This document shows, in pieces, positions 42,772-51,670 of a DNA stretch of 64,000 bases. Position numbers and translations under genes: made by a program. The notes beneath the pieces are model-generated. The model was not told the origin of the DNA. It did not search any database and saw nothing but the letters and a program-made list of their open reading frames with translations. The stretch is from Ornithinimicrobium tianjinense. GTDB lineage: Bacteria; Actinomycetota; Actinomycetes; Actinomycetales; Dermatophilaceae. Position 1 is the first letter of the stretch, and the number at the start of each line of letters is the position of its first letter. The stretch is from contig NZ_BMEM01000007.1 in assembly GCF_014636495.1 (NCBI RefSeq), forward strand, positions 1 to 64,000, read 5' to 3'.

Positions 42772-44290
42772 GCTCGGCGTCCTCGCGGGTGTGCACGGTC
42801 TCGCGCAGCGGGACGTGCGGGATGAGCGCCGTCGCGACGAGCACCACGGCCAGGATCGGCAGCCCGAGCAGGAACACCTCGTGCAGGCGGTCGGCCAGCC
42901 CGGCGCGGACGGCGGCCAGGACGACGGGCGGCATACCCTCCATCGCGGCCGGGTCGAGGGCGGAGCCGGCATCGGCATGGCTGAGTGCGCCTCCCGCCTT
43001 GGCCGCGGCCTCCGGCGGCAGATGGCCCATGATGGCCGCGCCGAGGCCGGAGGTCATCACGGTGCCGAAGATCGCGATGCCGACCGTGGAGCCGACGTTG
43101 CGGAAGAACTGCGTCGACGCGGTGGCCACGCCCATGTCGGCCGGGCCCACGACGTTCTGCACGACGAGCGTGTAGAGCTGCATGCACAACCCCAGGCCCA
43201 GGCCGAGCACCGCCATCGCGACCGTCATGTCCCCCTGGCTCGAGTCCACCTCGAGCTGGGTCAGCAGCCACAGACCCGCCCCCATCACGACGACGCCGGC
43301 CAGCATGAAGGGCTTGTAGCGCCCCGTCCGCGTGACCAGCAGCCCGGCCAGGATGCCGACGACGACGAAGCTCACCATCATCGGCATGAGGATCAGGCCG
43401 GAGTTGGTCGCATCGACCCCGAGGACACCCTGGGCGTAGACCGGGATGTAGATGATCGCGCCGAACATCACCATCGCCAGCCCGAAGGCCGCGACGCTCG
43501 CCCACGAGATGACCGGGGAACGGAAAAGCCGCAGCGGCAGCACCGGCTCGGCCGCCCGCAGCTCCGCGCGGACGAACAGCGCGACGAAGACCGCACCCAC
43601 GGCATACAGGCCGAGGATGGTCGGCGAGGACCAGGCGTAGGTGGTGCCGCCCCAGCTGGTGGCGAGCAGGATCGCGACCAGCGCGATCGTCAGCGTCACG
43701 ATGCCGGCCACGTCGATCTTCGCCTCGCGGCGGGTGTGGGGCAGGTGTAAGAAGCGGACGATGAAGAAGAGCGTCGCCAGCCCGAACGGCAGCGCCGCGA
43801 AGAAGAGCCACCGCCAGCCCAGGTGGTCGGTGATGACGCCGCCGGCGAGCGGGCCCGCGACCGAGGTCAGGCCGAAGATGGCGCCCATGAGGCCCTGGTA
43901 CTTGCCGCGGGCGCGGGGCGGCACGATGTCACCGATGATCGTCTGCGACAGCGGCATGAGCGTGCCCATGCCCAGCCCCTGGACCGCGCGGCCGGCGACC
44001 AGCGTCCAGAAGTTCGGCGCGAGGCCGCTGATGACCGAGCCGAGCATGAACACGACGATGCCGCCGACGTAGAAGCTCTTGCGGCCGTAGAGGTCGGACA
44101 GCTTGCCGACGATCGGCACCGCGACCGCGCTGACCAGCATCGCCGCGGTCGCGACCCAGCTGTAGTGCTCCATCCCGCCGAGCTCGGCGACGATGCGCGG
44201 CAGGCCCGGCCCGACGATGGTCTGGGAGATGGAGGCGACGAGCATGCCGAGCATCAGCCCGACGAACACGCGCTGGTGCTCCTTGCTCAT
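42734..44290 (-). CDS. DHA2-type MFS multidrug efflux transporter (14 TM)
   Basis: A 518-residue drug:H+ antiporter of the EmrB/QacA type. Motif A-like GKLSDLYGRKSFYVGG, motif C-like GPLAGGVITDHLGWRWLFF and GRAVQGLGMGTLMPLSQTIIGD are clear. ATG 44290 overlaps the MarR stop (ATGA) and is preferred; ATG 44305 would add five residues. Co-transcribed with the MarR regulator, which likely represses it. Confidence 0.92.
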   Translation of the reverse strand: MSKEHQRVFVGLMLGMLVASISQTIVGPGLPRIVAELGGMEHYSWVATAAMLVSAVAVPIVGKLSDLYGRKSFYVGGIVVFMLGSVISGLAPNFWTLVAGRAVQGLGMGTLMPLSQTIIGDIVPPRARGKYQGLMGAIFGLTSVAGPLAGGVITDHLGWRWLFFAALPFGLATLFFIVRFLHLPHTRREAKIDVAGIVTLTIALVAILLATSWGGTTYAWSSPTILGLYAVGAVFVALFVRAELRAAEPVLPLRLFRSPVISWASVAAFGLAMVMFGAIIYIPVYAQGVLGVDATNSGLILMPMMVSFVVVGILAGLLVTRTGRYKPFMLAGVVVMGAGLWLLTQLEVDSSQGDMTVAMAVLGLGLGLCMQLYTLVVQNVVGPADMGVATASTQFFRNVGSTVGIAIFGTVMTSGLGAAIMGHLPPEAAAKAGGALSHADAGSALDPAAMEGMPPVVLAAVRAGLADRLHEVFLLGLPILAVVLVATALIPHVPLRETVHTREDAERELLDAMGDAGR

Positions 44291-44730
44291 CCGGTATGGC
44301 GCCATGGTGTCCTTCGTGAGTCGAGGGTGTCGGTGAGCTTGCCGAGCAGGCGGGCGAGCTCGGCCTTGTCGGACTCGTCCCAGCCCGCCAGGGCGTCGGT
44401 GACGAGGGAGACGCGGCGCGCGCGCTCGGCGGCGAGCGCCGCCGCCCCGCTCTCGGTGAGCTGGAGCCGGTGGGCGCGGCGGTCGTCAGGGTCGGGGCGG
44501 CGCTCGACGAGGCCGCGCTCGGCGAGAGAGGCGATCCGGCGGCTCATCGTGGACTGGTCCAGGCCCTCGGCGTGCGCGAGGTCGCGCAGCCGGCAGGGGT
44601 CGCCGGCGTCCGAGGTCTGGGCGAGCCGGACCAGCACGACGAAGTCGGCGCGGGGCAGCTCGCCCCCCAGCTGCGAGATCGCGCGGCCCATCGCCGTGAA
44701 GGCTCGCGCCAGCTGCTCAGATAGTTGCAT
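44287..44730 (-). CDS. MarR-family repressor of the efflux gene
   Basis: A 147-residue winged-helix regulator with CRLRDLAHAEGLDQSTMSRRIASLAERGLVERRPDPDDRRAHRLQLT as recognition helix and wing (quoted in pieces: LDQSTMSRRIASL; RRPDPDDRRAH). It likely binds its own promoter: a palindrome overlaps the start codon. Translationally coupled to the MFS gene. Confidence 0.92.
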   Translation of the reverse strand: MQLSEQLARAFTAMGRAISQLGGELPRADFVVLVRLAQTSDAGDPCRLRDLAHAEGLDQSTMSRRIASLAERGLVERRPDPDDRRAHRLQLTESGAAALAAERARRVSLVTDALAGWDESDKAELARLLGKLTDTLDSRRTPWRHTG

Positions 44731-44745
44731 GATGCATACATCTTA
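44726..44745 (-). promoter_or_regulatory. MarR promoter with palindrome over the start codon
   Basis: TGCATGATGCA (44726-44736; arms TGCAT/ATGCA) includes the MarR ATG (44730-44728). TAAGAT (44745-44740) on the minus strand is a good -10, 9 nt before the ATG, so the mRNA is probably leaderless. Repressor bound here would block initiation of the marR-MFS operon. Confidence 0.55.
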
Positions 44746-44787
44746 GCACGGCGATGAGTTCTGCCCCGGCCGACGGTCGGACCCGTC

Positions 44788-45204
44788 ATGAGCACCGAGC
44801 ACCCCCTCGTCTTCGTCAACCTGCCGGTCGACGACCTCGCGCGCAGCCGGACCTTCTTCACCCGGCTCGGCTACCGCTTCGACGAGGACTTCTGCGACGA
44901 GGACGCCCTGTCGCTGCGGCTCGGGCCGACGAGCTGGGCGATGCTGCTGCGGCGCGAGCACTTCGGGCGCTTCCACGACGGGACGACGGCACCTCCAGGG
45001 ACCGCGTCCGCGCTGCTCTGCCTGTCGGCCGACTCGCGCGAGGAGGTGGACGACCTCGTCGACCGGGCGGTCCTCGCCGGAGGCACCGGGGTCCGCACCC
45101 AGGACCTGGGCTTCATGTACGGGCGTTCCTACGCCGACCCCGACGGCCACGTCTGGGAGATCATGTGGATGGACGTGGCCGCAGCACTCGAGGAGATCTC
45201 ATGA
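44788..45204 (+). CDS. VOC/glyoxalase-fold protein
   Basis: A 138-residue vicinal-oxygen-chelate protein (FVNLPVDDLARSRTFFTRLGY, SYADPDGHVWEIMWMD). Two beta-alpha-beta-beta-beta units. Small proteins of this subgroup often accompany ECF sigma factors with C-terminal SnoaL domains; its stop overlaps the sigma start. Function in that pair is unknown. Confidence 0.88.
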   Translation: MSTEHPLVFVNLPVDDLARSRTFFTRLGYRFDEDFCDEDALSLRLGPTSWAMLLRREHFGRFHDGTTAPPGTASALLCLSADSREEVDDLVDRAVLAGGTGVRTQDLGFMYGRSYADPDGHVWEIMWMDVAAALEEIS

Positions 45205-46232
45205 GCGGGACCGGCACCACCAGCACGACCAGCACCACGACCGGCACGAGGACCAGCACCACCACGGACGCCCAGTTCGAGGAGCTGACGGCGCCGCTGC
45301 GGCGCGAGCTGCTCGCTCACTGCTACAAGATGCTCGGGTCCGCCGGCGAGGCCGAGGACATGGTCCAGGAGACCTACCTGCGCGCCTGGCGAGCGTTCCA
45401 CTCCTTCGAGGGCCGCAGCTCGGTGCGCACCTGGATGTACACGATCGCCACCAACACCTGCCTGACCGCCCTGAAGAAGCAGGGCCGCCGGCCGCTGCCC
45501 AGCGGGATCGGCCAGCCGCCCGGGGATCCCAGCACGCCGGTCGTCGAGGACCGCTCGCGCGACTGGCTCGAGCCGCTGCCCGACCGCCTCGTCTGGGGCG
45601 AGGCCGCGCCCGACCCGGCGGAGGTCGCGGTGGTGACTGAGGGCATACAGCTCGCCGTCGTCGCCGCGCTCCAGGACCTCCCGCCCCGCCAGCGCGCGGC
45701 GCTGGTGCTGCGCGACGTGCTGCAGATGTCGGCGGCCGAGACCGCCGAGGCGCTGGGCACCACGGTGGCCGCCGCCAACTCCGCTCTCCAGCGGGCGCGC
45801 GCCACGATCGGCGAGGGCGCCTCCCGGGCCGGGCGCCGGGTCAGCGAGCTCACCGACGAGGAACAGGCGGTCTTCGCGCGCTTCTGCGAGGCGTTCGAGC
45901 GGTATGACGTGCCCGCCGTGGTCGACGTGATGGCGGACCAGGCCTCCTGGCAGATGCCGCCGTTCGACCGCTACTACCTCGGCCGGGAGGCGATCGCCCA
46001 GCTCATCAGCACCCAGTGCCCCGCGAAGAACCCGCAGGACCTGCTCATGGTGCCCACCGTGTCCAACGGGCAGCCGGCGGCCGGGATGTACTTCCGCGGG
46101 GAGGACGGGGTGCACCGTCCCTTCCAGCTGCTCGTGCTCGACATCGTCGACGGCGTGGTCACCGCGGTGGTCGGCTTCTTCTCGGAGGAGGCGTTCCGGC
46201 AGGCCGGTCTGCCGGCCGAGCTGTCCGGCTGA
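45201..46232 (+). CDS. ECF sigma factor with C-terminal SnoaL-like domain
   Basis: A 343-residue SigG/SigJ-type sigma factor. A Thr/Ser-rich low-complexity N-terminus (residues 1-22) precedes region 2 (CYKMLGSAGEAEDMVQETYLRAWR, RTWMYTIATNTCL) and region 4 (LPPRQRAALVLRDVLQMSAAETAEALGTT). The NTF2/SnoaL-like domain (about 210-335) replaces a separate anti-sigma factor in this class and tunes activity. ATG 45201 overlaps the VOC stop. Confidence 0.92.
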   Translation: MSGTGTTSTTSTTTGTRTSTTTDAQFEELTAPLRRELLAHCYKMLGSAGEAEDMVQETYLRAWRAFHSFEGRSSVRTWMYTIATNTCLTALKKQGRRPLPSGIGQPPGDPSTPVVEDRSRDWLEPLPDRLVWGEAAPDPAEVAVVTEGIQLAVVAALQDLPPRQRAALVLRDVLQMSAAETAEALGTTVAAANSALQRARATIGEGASRAGRRVSELTDEEQAVFARFCEAFERYDVPAVVDVMADQASWQMPPFDRYYLGREAIAQLISTQCPAKNPQDLLMVPTVSNGQPAAGMYFRGEDGVHRPFQLLVLDIVDGVVTAVVGFFSEEAFRQAGLPAELSG

Positions 46233-46239
46233 GCGACGC

Positions 46240-46868
46240 TCAGGCGGCGCGGCCGCCGACCGACGCGATCCCCAGCCAGGTGTGGCGGTTGCCGGCCCAG
46301 CACCAGCCGAGCTTGGGGGCGTGCCGGCGCTCCCGGCCGTCGCGGCCGGTGCCGTTGCTGATCCAGAGGGCGGGCACGCGTGGGTCGAGCCGGCCCGGTC
46401 GCGACCCTGCCTTGCGGGAGCCGGTCGTCATGAAGCACCGTTTGCGCTGCAGGACCTCGGGGACCTGGAGCGCCCACGCGACGCCCTCGGCCGCGGTCAT
46501 CAGGCCTCGGCCGCGGGCGCGCAGCTGTGGGTCGACCTCGTCGGGGCTGAGGTTGGCGTACTCGTCCCCGCGCTCCGGCGCGACCACGGCATACAGGTCC
46601 GCGTCGGGGACCTCCTCACCCGGCGCCGGGACGAAGTCGGCGAGGTCGGTCAGGTCCTCCACGACGAAGCCGGGGCGGCCGTCGAGGCGCACGAGGGCCA
46701 CCAGCTCCGCGAGCGGGGTATGCCGTGGGTGCACCACGAGCAGGTCCCCCGCCAGGCCGGGGGCAGGTCCGGCAGGTCGAGCCCGAGCGAGACGAGGTGC
46801 TCGTGCTGGGTGGTGAGAGGGGGAAGGGTGAGGGCGGGCGAGACGTCGGCGTGCGGGGCTGCGGTCAC
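46240..46868 (-). pseudogene. DUF5701 family gene with apparent one-base frameshift
   Basis: Two frames together make a typical DUF5701 protein. The first, from GTG 46868 (AGGAGG 4 nt upstream), runs VTAAPHADVSPALTLPPL to DLPPAWRG. The second resumes as LLVVHPRHTPLAELVALV and continues with FVVEDLTDLADF, CFMTTGSR and GWCWAGNRHTWLG to 46240. Adding one G to the G-run read from 46750-46746 would restore one frame. It is either a real frameshift (recent pseudogene), a phase-variable tract or a sequencing error. Function of the family is unknown. Confidence 0.75.
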
Positions 46869-46890
46869 GGGACCTCCTGGTCGGCGGGTC

Positions 46891-47040
46891 TCAGGCAACG
46901 CGCCGGCGGCCCCGCGGCATTCCGTGCCCGCGGTCGTGCTCGAGCCAGAGCGGCACGACGGCGAGGCCGACCATCAGGAGCATCCCGAGGACGGTGAGCA
47001 GGGAGGTGAGGAGCTGAGCGAGAAGCTGGGCGATCGACAT
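46891..47040 (-). CDS. Small hydrophobic protein
   Basis: A 49-residue ORF with one long hydrophobic helix (IAQLLAQLLTSLLTVLGMLLMVGLAVVPLWL) and a basic tail (GHGMPRGRRRVA). Not recognised. No strong RBS. It could be a genuine single-pass membrane peptide; the match of hydrophobicity and basic tail to a type of small membrane protein is the only support. Confidence 0.4.
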   Translation of the reverse strand: MSIAQLLAQLLTSLLTVLGMLLMVGLAVVPLWLEHDRGHGMPRGRRRVA

Positions 47041-47140
47041 ACCCACACCGTGGTCGCGGGCGGCCGCGCACGTCGTCGGACCGCGGTCGCGAGAGGTGAC
47101 GGTGCTGGTACGACCGGGGGACGAGGCCGGCGGGAGAGGA

Positions 47141-47728
47141 TCAGCGGCGGGCGGTCCAGCGCCACCCACGCGGCGGCTTGCCGGTGTCCGGGCCGGCCTC
47201 ACGGACGCGCACGTCGCCGAAGAGGGTGTAGCCCTTGAGCACCAGCCGCGCGCCGGTGGGTGCGACGCTCTCGCGCGGGTCTCGCTCGGTCTTCACGTCG
47301 CCGAAGAGGGTGCCGCCGCTGACCACCACCTCGGTGCCGGGCGGCACGACGACGCGCACGTCACCGAACAGCGTCCAGGACTCGATCTCCAGGGTCTCCC
47401 CCGGCCTGATCACCTCGCGCAGGTCCAGACGCGTGTCGCCGAAGGCGCTCAGCACCGTGGTGCGCTGCGCGGCCGTCCACAGGCCGGTCCGCTGGGTGTC
47501 GCCGAAGACCGCGACGATCTGGTCCCCCTGGACCCGCGCCGGGGCGGGCGCCGGCTGGGCCGCCCACACCGGCACGGACGCCTGGGGCACCACCTCGGGC
47601 AGCCCGGCACCGGGCGTCTCCGGCCCGGGGATCGGTGGCGGGACCGGCTGGAAGGCCGCGTCCGACCGGTCCTGGAACGGCGTCGCGAGCCAGTCGCGGC
47701 GCTCCTGCTCTCCCCCGTGCTGCGTCAT
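47141..47728 (-). CDS. LiaF-like cell-envelope stress protein domain
   Basis: A 195-residue protein with a Pro-rich N-terminal half and a C-terminal beta-helical region in which FGD recurs (AVFGDTQR, SAFGDTRLDL, TLFGDVRVVV, TLFGDVKTE, TLFGDVRVRE), the pattern of the LiaF/YvqF C-terminal domain. No TM helices or DUF1707 domain, so it is a soluble version. LiaF-type proteins modulate envelope-stress signalling; no partner kinase is nearby. Confidence 0.75.
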   Translation of the reverse strand: MTQHGGEQERRDWLATPFQDRSDAAFQPVPPPIPGPETPGAGLPEVVPQASVPVWAAQPAPAPARVQGDQIVAVFGDTQRTGLWTAAQRTTVLSAFGDTRLDLREVIRPGETLEIESWTLFGDVRVVVPPGTEVVVSGGTLFGDVKTERDPRESVAPTGARLVLKGYTLFGDVRVREAGPDTGKPPRGWRWTARR

Positions 47729-47809
47729 ACCGACACCGTAACGCGGCGAGCCGGACAGCAGCACCTCGCAACGGGTGCAGGCCGGCCCTCCGGCGGTAGC
47801 GTCTGGACC

Positions 47810-48846
47810 GTGGGCCTGCTCTCCCGCTACCGAGGCACCGGCGCCGACCTGCCGTGGCAGGACCCGGCGCTCGCGCACCCGGGCGTGGCGATGGAGGGCT
47901 ACTACTGGCGGGTGACGGACCCAGCGACCCGCCGCGTGCTGGTCGCGCTCATCGGCGTCAACCAGGGAGCGGAGGGCCCGTGGGCGACGGTCGGGCTGGC
48001 GTCCTCGGACGGCTTCCTGCGCACCGACGTGCGGCCGGGCGCCTGGGCGGCGACGGACGGGCTCGGTGCGGGGTGCGACGGCTTCGCGGCGTCTGCGACC
48101 CGGCTGGCGGTGGACCTGGGTCCCGGCGCCTCGGTCGACCTGCGCGTCGACCCGGTGTCGCCGTGGCCGCGGCGGGCGCTGGGCGGGTCCAGCGGCTTCC
48201 AGGTGGTGCCGCGGCTCAACCAGTACTGGCACCCGTGGCTCCTGGCCGGTCGCGCCAGCGGGGTGGTCCGGCTGGGCGACACCCGCTGGCTGCTCGACGG
48301 CGCGGCCGTCTACGGCGAGAAGAACTGGGGTGCGGAGGGCTTCCCCGACGCGTGGTGGTGGGGGCAGGCGCACGGCTTCGCCGAGCCGGGCGCGACCGTC
48401 GCCTTCGCGGGCGGTCAGGTCAACCCCCTCGGTATGCCGTTGCGCACCGAGGTGACCGCGCTCGTCGTCCGCCTCCCGTCGGGTCGGGTCCTGCGCCTGG
48501 GCGATCCCGGGGTCTCGCCCGTGCGGGCGAGCGTGGACGAGGAGCGCTGGCTGCTGCACGGGGTGGACCGCGTCCGGGCTGGCGCGTGGAGGTGGACGGC
48601 CGGGCTCCGTTGTCCGCCGCCCACGTCCTGCCGGTGCCGCTGCCGTCGCAGGGTCGCAACACCCCTGGCGCTCTCGAGCACCTCGCGGGGCGGCTGGAGG
48701 TGCGGGTGGCGCGGCGGGGGCGCGCGGTCTGGAGCGGCACGTCATACCTCGCGGGGCTGGAGCACGGCGGCCTGGCCCGCGCAGCGGCCGAGCTCGGGCG
48801 CCGGGGCGGCGATCCCACGCCCCGGCAGGGGCGGGTGCAGGACTGA
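47810..48846 (+). pseudogene. Tocopherol cyclase-like gene with apparent one-base frameshift
   Basis: The N-terminal frame from GTG 47810 (EGYYWRVTDPATRRVLVALIGVNQG, LNQYWHPWLLAGRASG, YGEKNWGAEGFPDAWWWGQAHGF) matches the tocopherol cyclase/ carotenoid-associated family. Near 48577 the match moves to another frame: WRVEVDGRAPLSAAHVLPVPLPS to AGLEHGGLARAAAELG, ending at 48846. One extra G in the run at 48576-48578 would join them (VRGWRVEV). Biochemical role in bacteria is uncertain. Confidence 0.75.
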
Positions 48847-48884
48847 CTGCGAGGGTTGTCGGGGTCCGGACGTAGGGTCGGGCC

Positions 48885-49889
48885 ATGGAGTTTCGATACC
48901 TCGGCAACAGCGGTCTGAAGATCTCGGAGATCACCTACGGCAACTGGCTCACCCACGGCAGCCAGGTGGAGAACGAGGTCGCCCACCAGTGCGTGCGCAA
49001 GGCCCTCGACCTGGGCATCAGCACCTTCGACACCGCCGACGTCTACGCCAACACCAAGGCCGAGACGGTCCTCGGTGAGGCGCTGAAGGGCGAGCGCCGC
49101 GAGAGCCTGGAGATCTTCACCAAGGTCTACTGGCCGACCGGTCCGGGCGGCAAGAACGACACCGGCCTGTCCCGCAAGCACGTCATGGAGTCGATCAACG
49201 GGTCGCTGAAGCGGCTGCAGACCGACTACGTCGACCTCTACCAGGCGCACCGCTACGACACCGAGACGCCGCTCGAGGAGACGATGCAGGCCTTCGCCGA
49301 CATCGTGCGCCAGGGCAAGGCGCTCTACATCGGCGTCTCGGAGTGGACCGCCGAGCAGATCCGCGAGGGCCACCGGCTGAGCAAGGAGCTGGGCTTCCAG
49401 CTGATCTCCTCCCAGCCGCAGTACTCCATGCTCTGGCGCGTCATCGAGCCCGAGGTCGTGCCGGCGTGCGAGGAGCTCGGCATCTCCCAGATCGTCTGGA
49501 GCCCGATGGCCCAGGGCGTGCTCACGGGCAAGTACCTCCCGGGCCAGACGCCCACCGAGGGCCGCGCGGCCGACGAGAAGGCCGGCCGGATGATGGCGGA
49601 CCTCATGAAGGACGAGATCCTCACGGCCGTCCAGAAGCTGCGGCCCGTCGCCGACGAGGCCGGGCTGACGATGCCGCAGCTGGCGATCGCCTGGGTCCTG
49701 CAGAACCCGAACGTCGCCGCCGCGCTGGTCGGCGCCTCGCGCCCCGAGCAGCTCGAGGACACGGTCAGGGCCGCCGGCGTGAGGCTCGACGCGGGCACCC
49801 TGGCCGCGATCGACGAGGCGCTCGGCGACGTGGTCGTGCGCGACCCCGGCCGGACCGCCGAGAACGCCCCGAGCGGCCGCGTGGCCTGA
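48885..49889 (+). CDS. Aldo/keto reductase
   Basis: A 334-residue AKR of the voltage-gated K+ channel beta/YghZ-like group. The catalytic tetrad is visible: Asp and Tyr in FDTADVYANTKAE, Lys in EIFTKVYWP and His in YQAHRYD. NADPH-binding GASRPEQLEDTV near the C-terminus. It reduces aldehydes or ketones, substrate unknown. Its TGA overlaps the next gene's ATG. Confidence 0.93.
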   Translation: MEFRYLGNSGLKISEITYGNWLTHGSQVENEVAHQCVRKALDLGISTFDTADVYANTKAETVLGEALKGERRESLEIFTKVYWPTGPGGKNDTGLSRKHVMESINGSLKRLQTDYVDLYQAHRYDTETPLEETMQAFADIVRQGKALYIGVSEWTAEQIREGHRLSKELGFQLISSQPQYSMLWRVIEPEVVPACEELGISQIVWSPMAQGVLTGKYLPGQTPTEGRAADEKAGRMMADLMKDEILTAVQKLRPVADEAGLTMPQLAIAWVLQNPNVAAALVGASRPEQLEDTVRAAGVRLDAGTLAAIDEALGDVVVRDPGRTAENAPSGRVA

Positions 49890-51046
49890 TGCCCACGATG
49901 ACCGCTCCCTTCGACCTCACCCTGGAGCAGCTGCGCGAGCACCGCTCCGCCAAGTGGAGCCGGGTGCCGGCCGACGTCCTCCCGGCCTGGACCGCCGAGA
50001 TGGACGTGCGGACGGCCCCGGCCGTCGCCGACGCGCTGCAGCTGGCGATCGGCCGGTCCGACTTCGGCTACGCCGGCGACCCGGCCCCGGTGACCCAGGC
50101 CTTCGCGGGCTTCGCCCGGGACACCTGGGGGTGGGACCCGGCCGACGGCGGCGGCCGGATGCGGCTGTTCTCCGACGTGGGGCACGCGGTCAAGGAGATC
50201 CTCGGCGCGCTCACGCAGCCCGGCGACCCGGTGATCATCAACCCGCCGGTCTACCTCTCCTTCTACCCCTGGCTGGCCGGGCTGCGCCTGACCCCGCTCG
50301 AGGTCCCGATGCTGGACGTCGCCTCGGGCGGTCGCCTCGACCTCGACGGTATGGCGCGCGCCCTCACCTCAGGCGCGCGCGTGGTCCTGCTGTGCTCGCC
50401 GCACAACCCGCTGGGCCACGTCTACCCGCGCGAGGACCTCGCGTCGCTGGCCGAGCTCGCGCTCGAGCACGGGGCCGTCGTGGTGGCCGACGAGATCCAC
50501 GCGCCGCTCGTCCACCCCGGCAGCCCCACGGGCTTCGTGCCGTGGCTGTCCGTGTCGGACGCGGCCCGTCAGGTCGGCATCGCGGTCCACTCTCCGTCCA
50601 AGGCCTGGAACACCGCCGGCCTGAAGCTGGCGGTCGGCATCACCGCGGTCGAGGGACGTTGGCCGCAGATTCGCGAGGAGGTCGACTGGGCGCCCTCGAT
50701 CCTCGGGCAGTACGCCGCGATCGCCGCCTACACCGACGGCCGCGACTGGCTCGACGAGGTGCGCCGCCAGCTGCAGGAGCGCACGACCCGGCTGGCCGAC
50801 CTCCTTGCCGAGCACCTGCCGGGCGTGCGCTACCGGCCCGGCCACTCGTCATACCTCGCCTGGCTCGACTGCCGCGAGCTCGGCCTCGGCGACGACCCGG
50901 CCGCGACCTTCCTGGAGAGGGGGCGCGTGCAGCTCTCTCCCGGGCCGGCGTTCGGCGCTGGCGGGTCAGGGTTCGCCCGGCTCAACTACGGCACGAGCGA
51001 GGAGCTGATGGCCGAGGCGGTCAGGCGCATGGCCCGCGCCCTGTGA
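49889..51046 (+). CDS. MalY/PatB-type PLP aminotransferase or C-S lyase
   Basis: A 385-residue fold-type I PLP enzyme. WTAEMDVRTAPAVADAL at the N-terminus, LCSPHNPLGHVYPREDL, VVADEIHAPLVHPG (Asp for pyridine N) and the PLP-lysine segment HSPSKAWNTAGLK match MalY/PatB cystathionine beta-lyases. Probably cleaves cystathionine-type C-S bonds. Coupled to the aldo/keto reductase (TGATG overlap). ATG 49898 is an alternative start. Confidence 0.9.
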   Translation: MPTMTAPFDLTLEQLREHRSAKWSRVPADVLPAWTAEMDVRTAPAVADALQLAIGRSDFGYAGDPAPVTQAFAGFARDTWGWDPADGGGRMRLFSDVGHAVKEILGALTQPGDPVIINPPVYLSFYPWLAGLRLTPLEVPMLDVASGGRLDLDGMARALTSGARVVLLCSPHNPLGHVYPREDLASLAELALEHGAVVVADEIHAPLVHPGSPTGFVPWLSVSDAARQVGIAVHSPSKAWNTAGLKLAVGITAVEGRWPQIREEVDWAPSILGQYAAIAAYTDGRDWLDEVRRQLQERTTRLADLLAEHLPGVRYRPGHSSYLAWLDCRELGLGDDPAATFLERGRVQLSPGPAFGAGGSGFARLNYGTSEELMAEAVRRMARAL

Positions 51047-51055
51047 GCCACTGGC

Positions 51056-51670
51056 CTACCCACGACGAACGAACACCCTGCCGCTCCCGTCAGCGAGTAT
51101 GAACACCAGCAACCCGCCGGCGATCAAGGCGGTCGTCGGCGGCCAGGCTTCAGCCGAGTCGCGCAGGAGGATGGCCCAGGGCCGGGGTTGGCCGTCGACG
51201 GTCCCAGCTGTGAGGCACGCGGCGAACCAGACCCAGGGCGCGAGAACCCACAGCGCCGAGGTGAAGACGCGAAGAGTCAGGGTGATCCCTACGGCGGACA
51301 TCGTGTTCCTGACCAGCGCGAGCAGGCCGTCGTCGAGCGTCGCTCCGGCGAGGTGACCCAGGAGCACGGTCAGGACCCCCGCCGCGGTGGGTACAGCCAC
51401 GACCACAGCTGCGCGGGTGCTCGACCAGCTGAAATGGCTCGGGGACGCTACGTCGTCGTGACCCGGTAGGACCCGTCCGAGGGCAAAGCCGACCGAATTG
51501 CCCAGCAGACAGCTCCACGCCACCTGAGCAGTGACGGGTGCGTCAACCACGCCCAGGAGGGGGAGCTGCAGATGGGCCGTGAGAACCGCGGCGCACGTCA
51601 TCACACCAAGGAGAACGTGCTCCCCCGCCAACGCCCGGAGGGAGAATCCCGTGAGGCTCAGCCCAGGCAT
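51056..51670 (-). CDS. Membrane protein of an uncharacterised ABC system
   Basis: A 204-residue protein with about six hydrophobic segments (LGVMTCAAVLTAHLQLPLLGVV, AAVVVAVPTAAGVLTVLLGHLAG, LWVLAPWVWFAACL, ALIAGGLLVFILAD). Not recognised. ATG 51670 overlaps the preceding permease-like gene by 13 bp, so it is the third member of an ATPase-permease-membrane operon. The longer frame upstream is Arg-rich antisense-like. Likely a second permease or accessory subunit. Confidence 0.75.
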   Translation of the reverse strand: MPGLSLTGFSLRALAGEHVLLGVMTCAAVLTAHLQLPLLGVVDAPVTAQVAWSCLLGNSVGFALGRVLPGHDDVASPSHFSWSSTRAAVVVAVPTAAGVLTVLLGHLAGATLDDGLLALVRNTMSAVGITLTLRVFTSALWVLAPWVWFAACLTAGTVDGQPRPWAILLRDSAEAWPPTTALIAGGLLVFILADGSGRVFVRRG

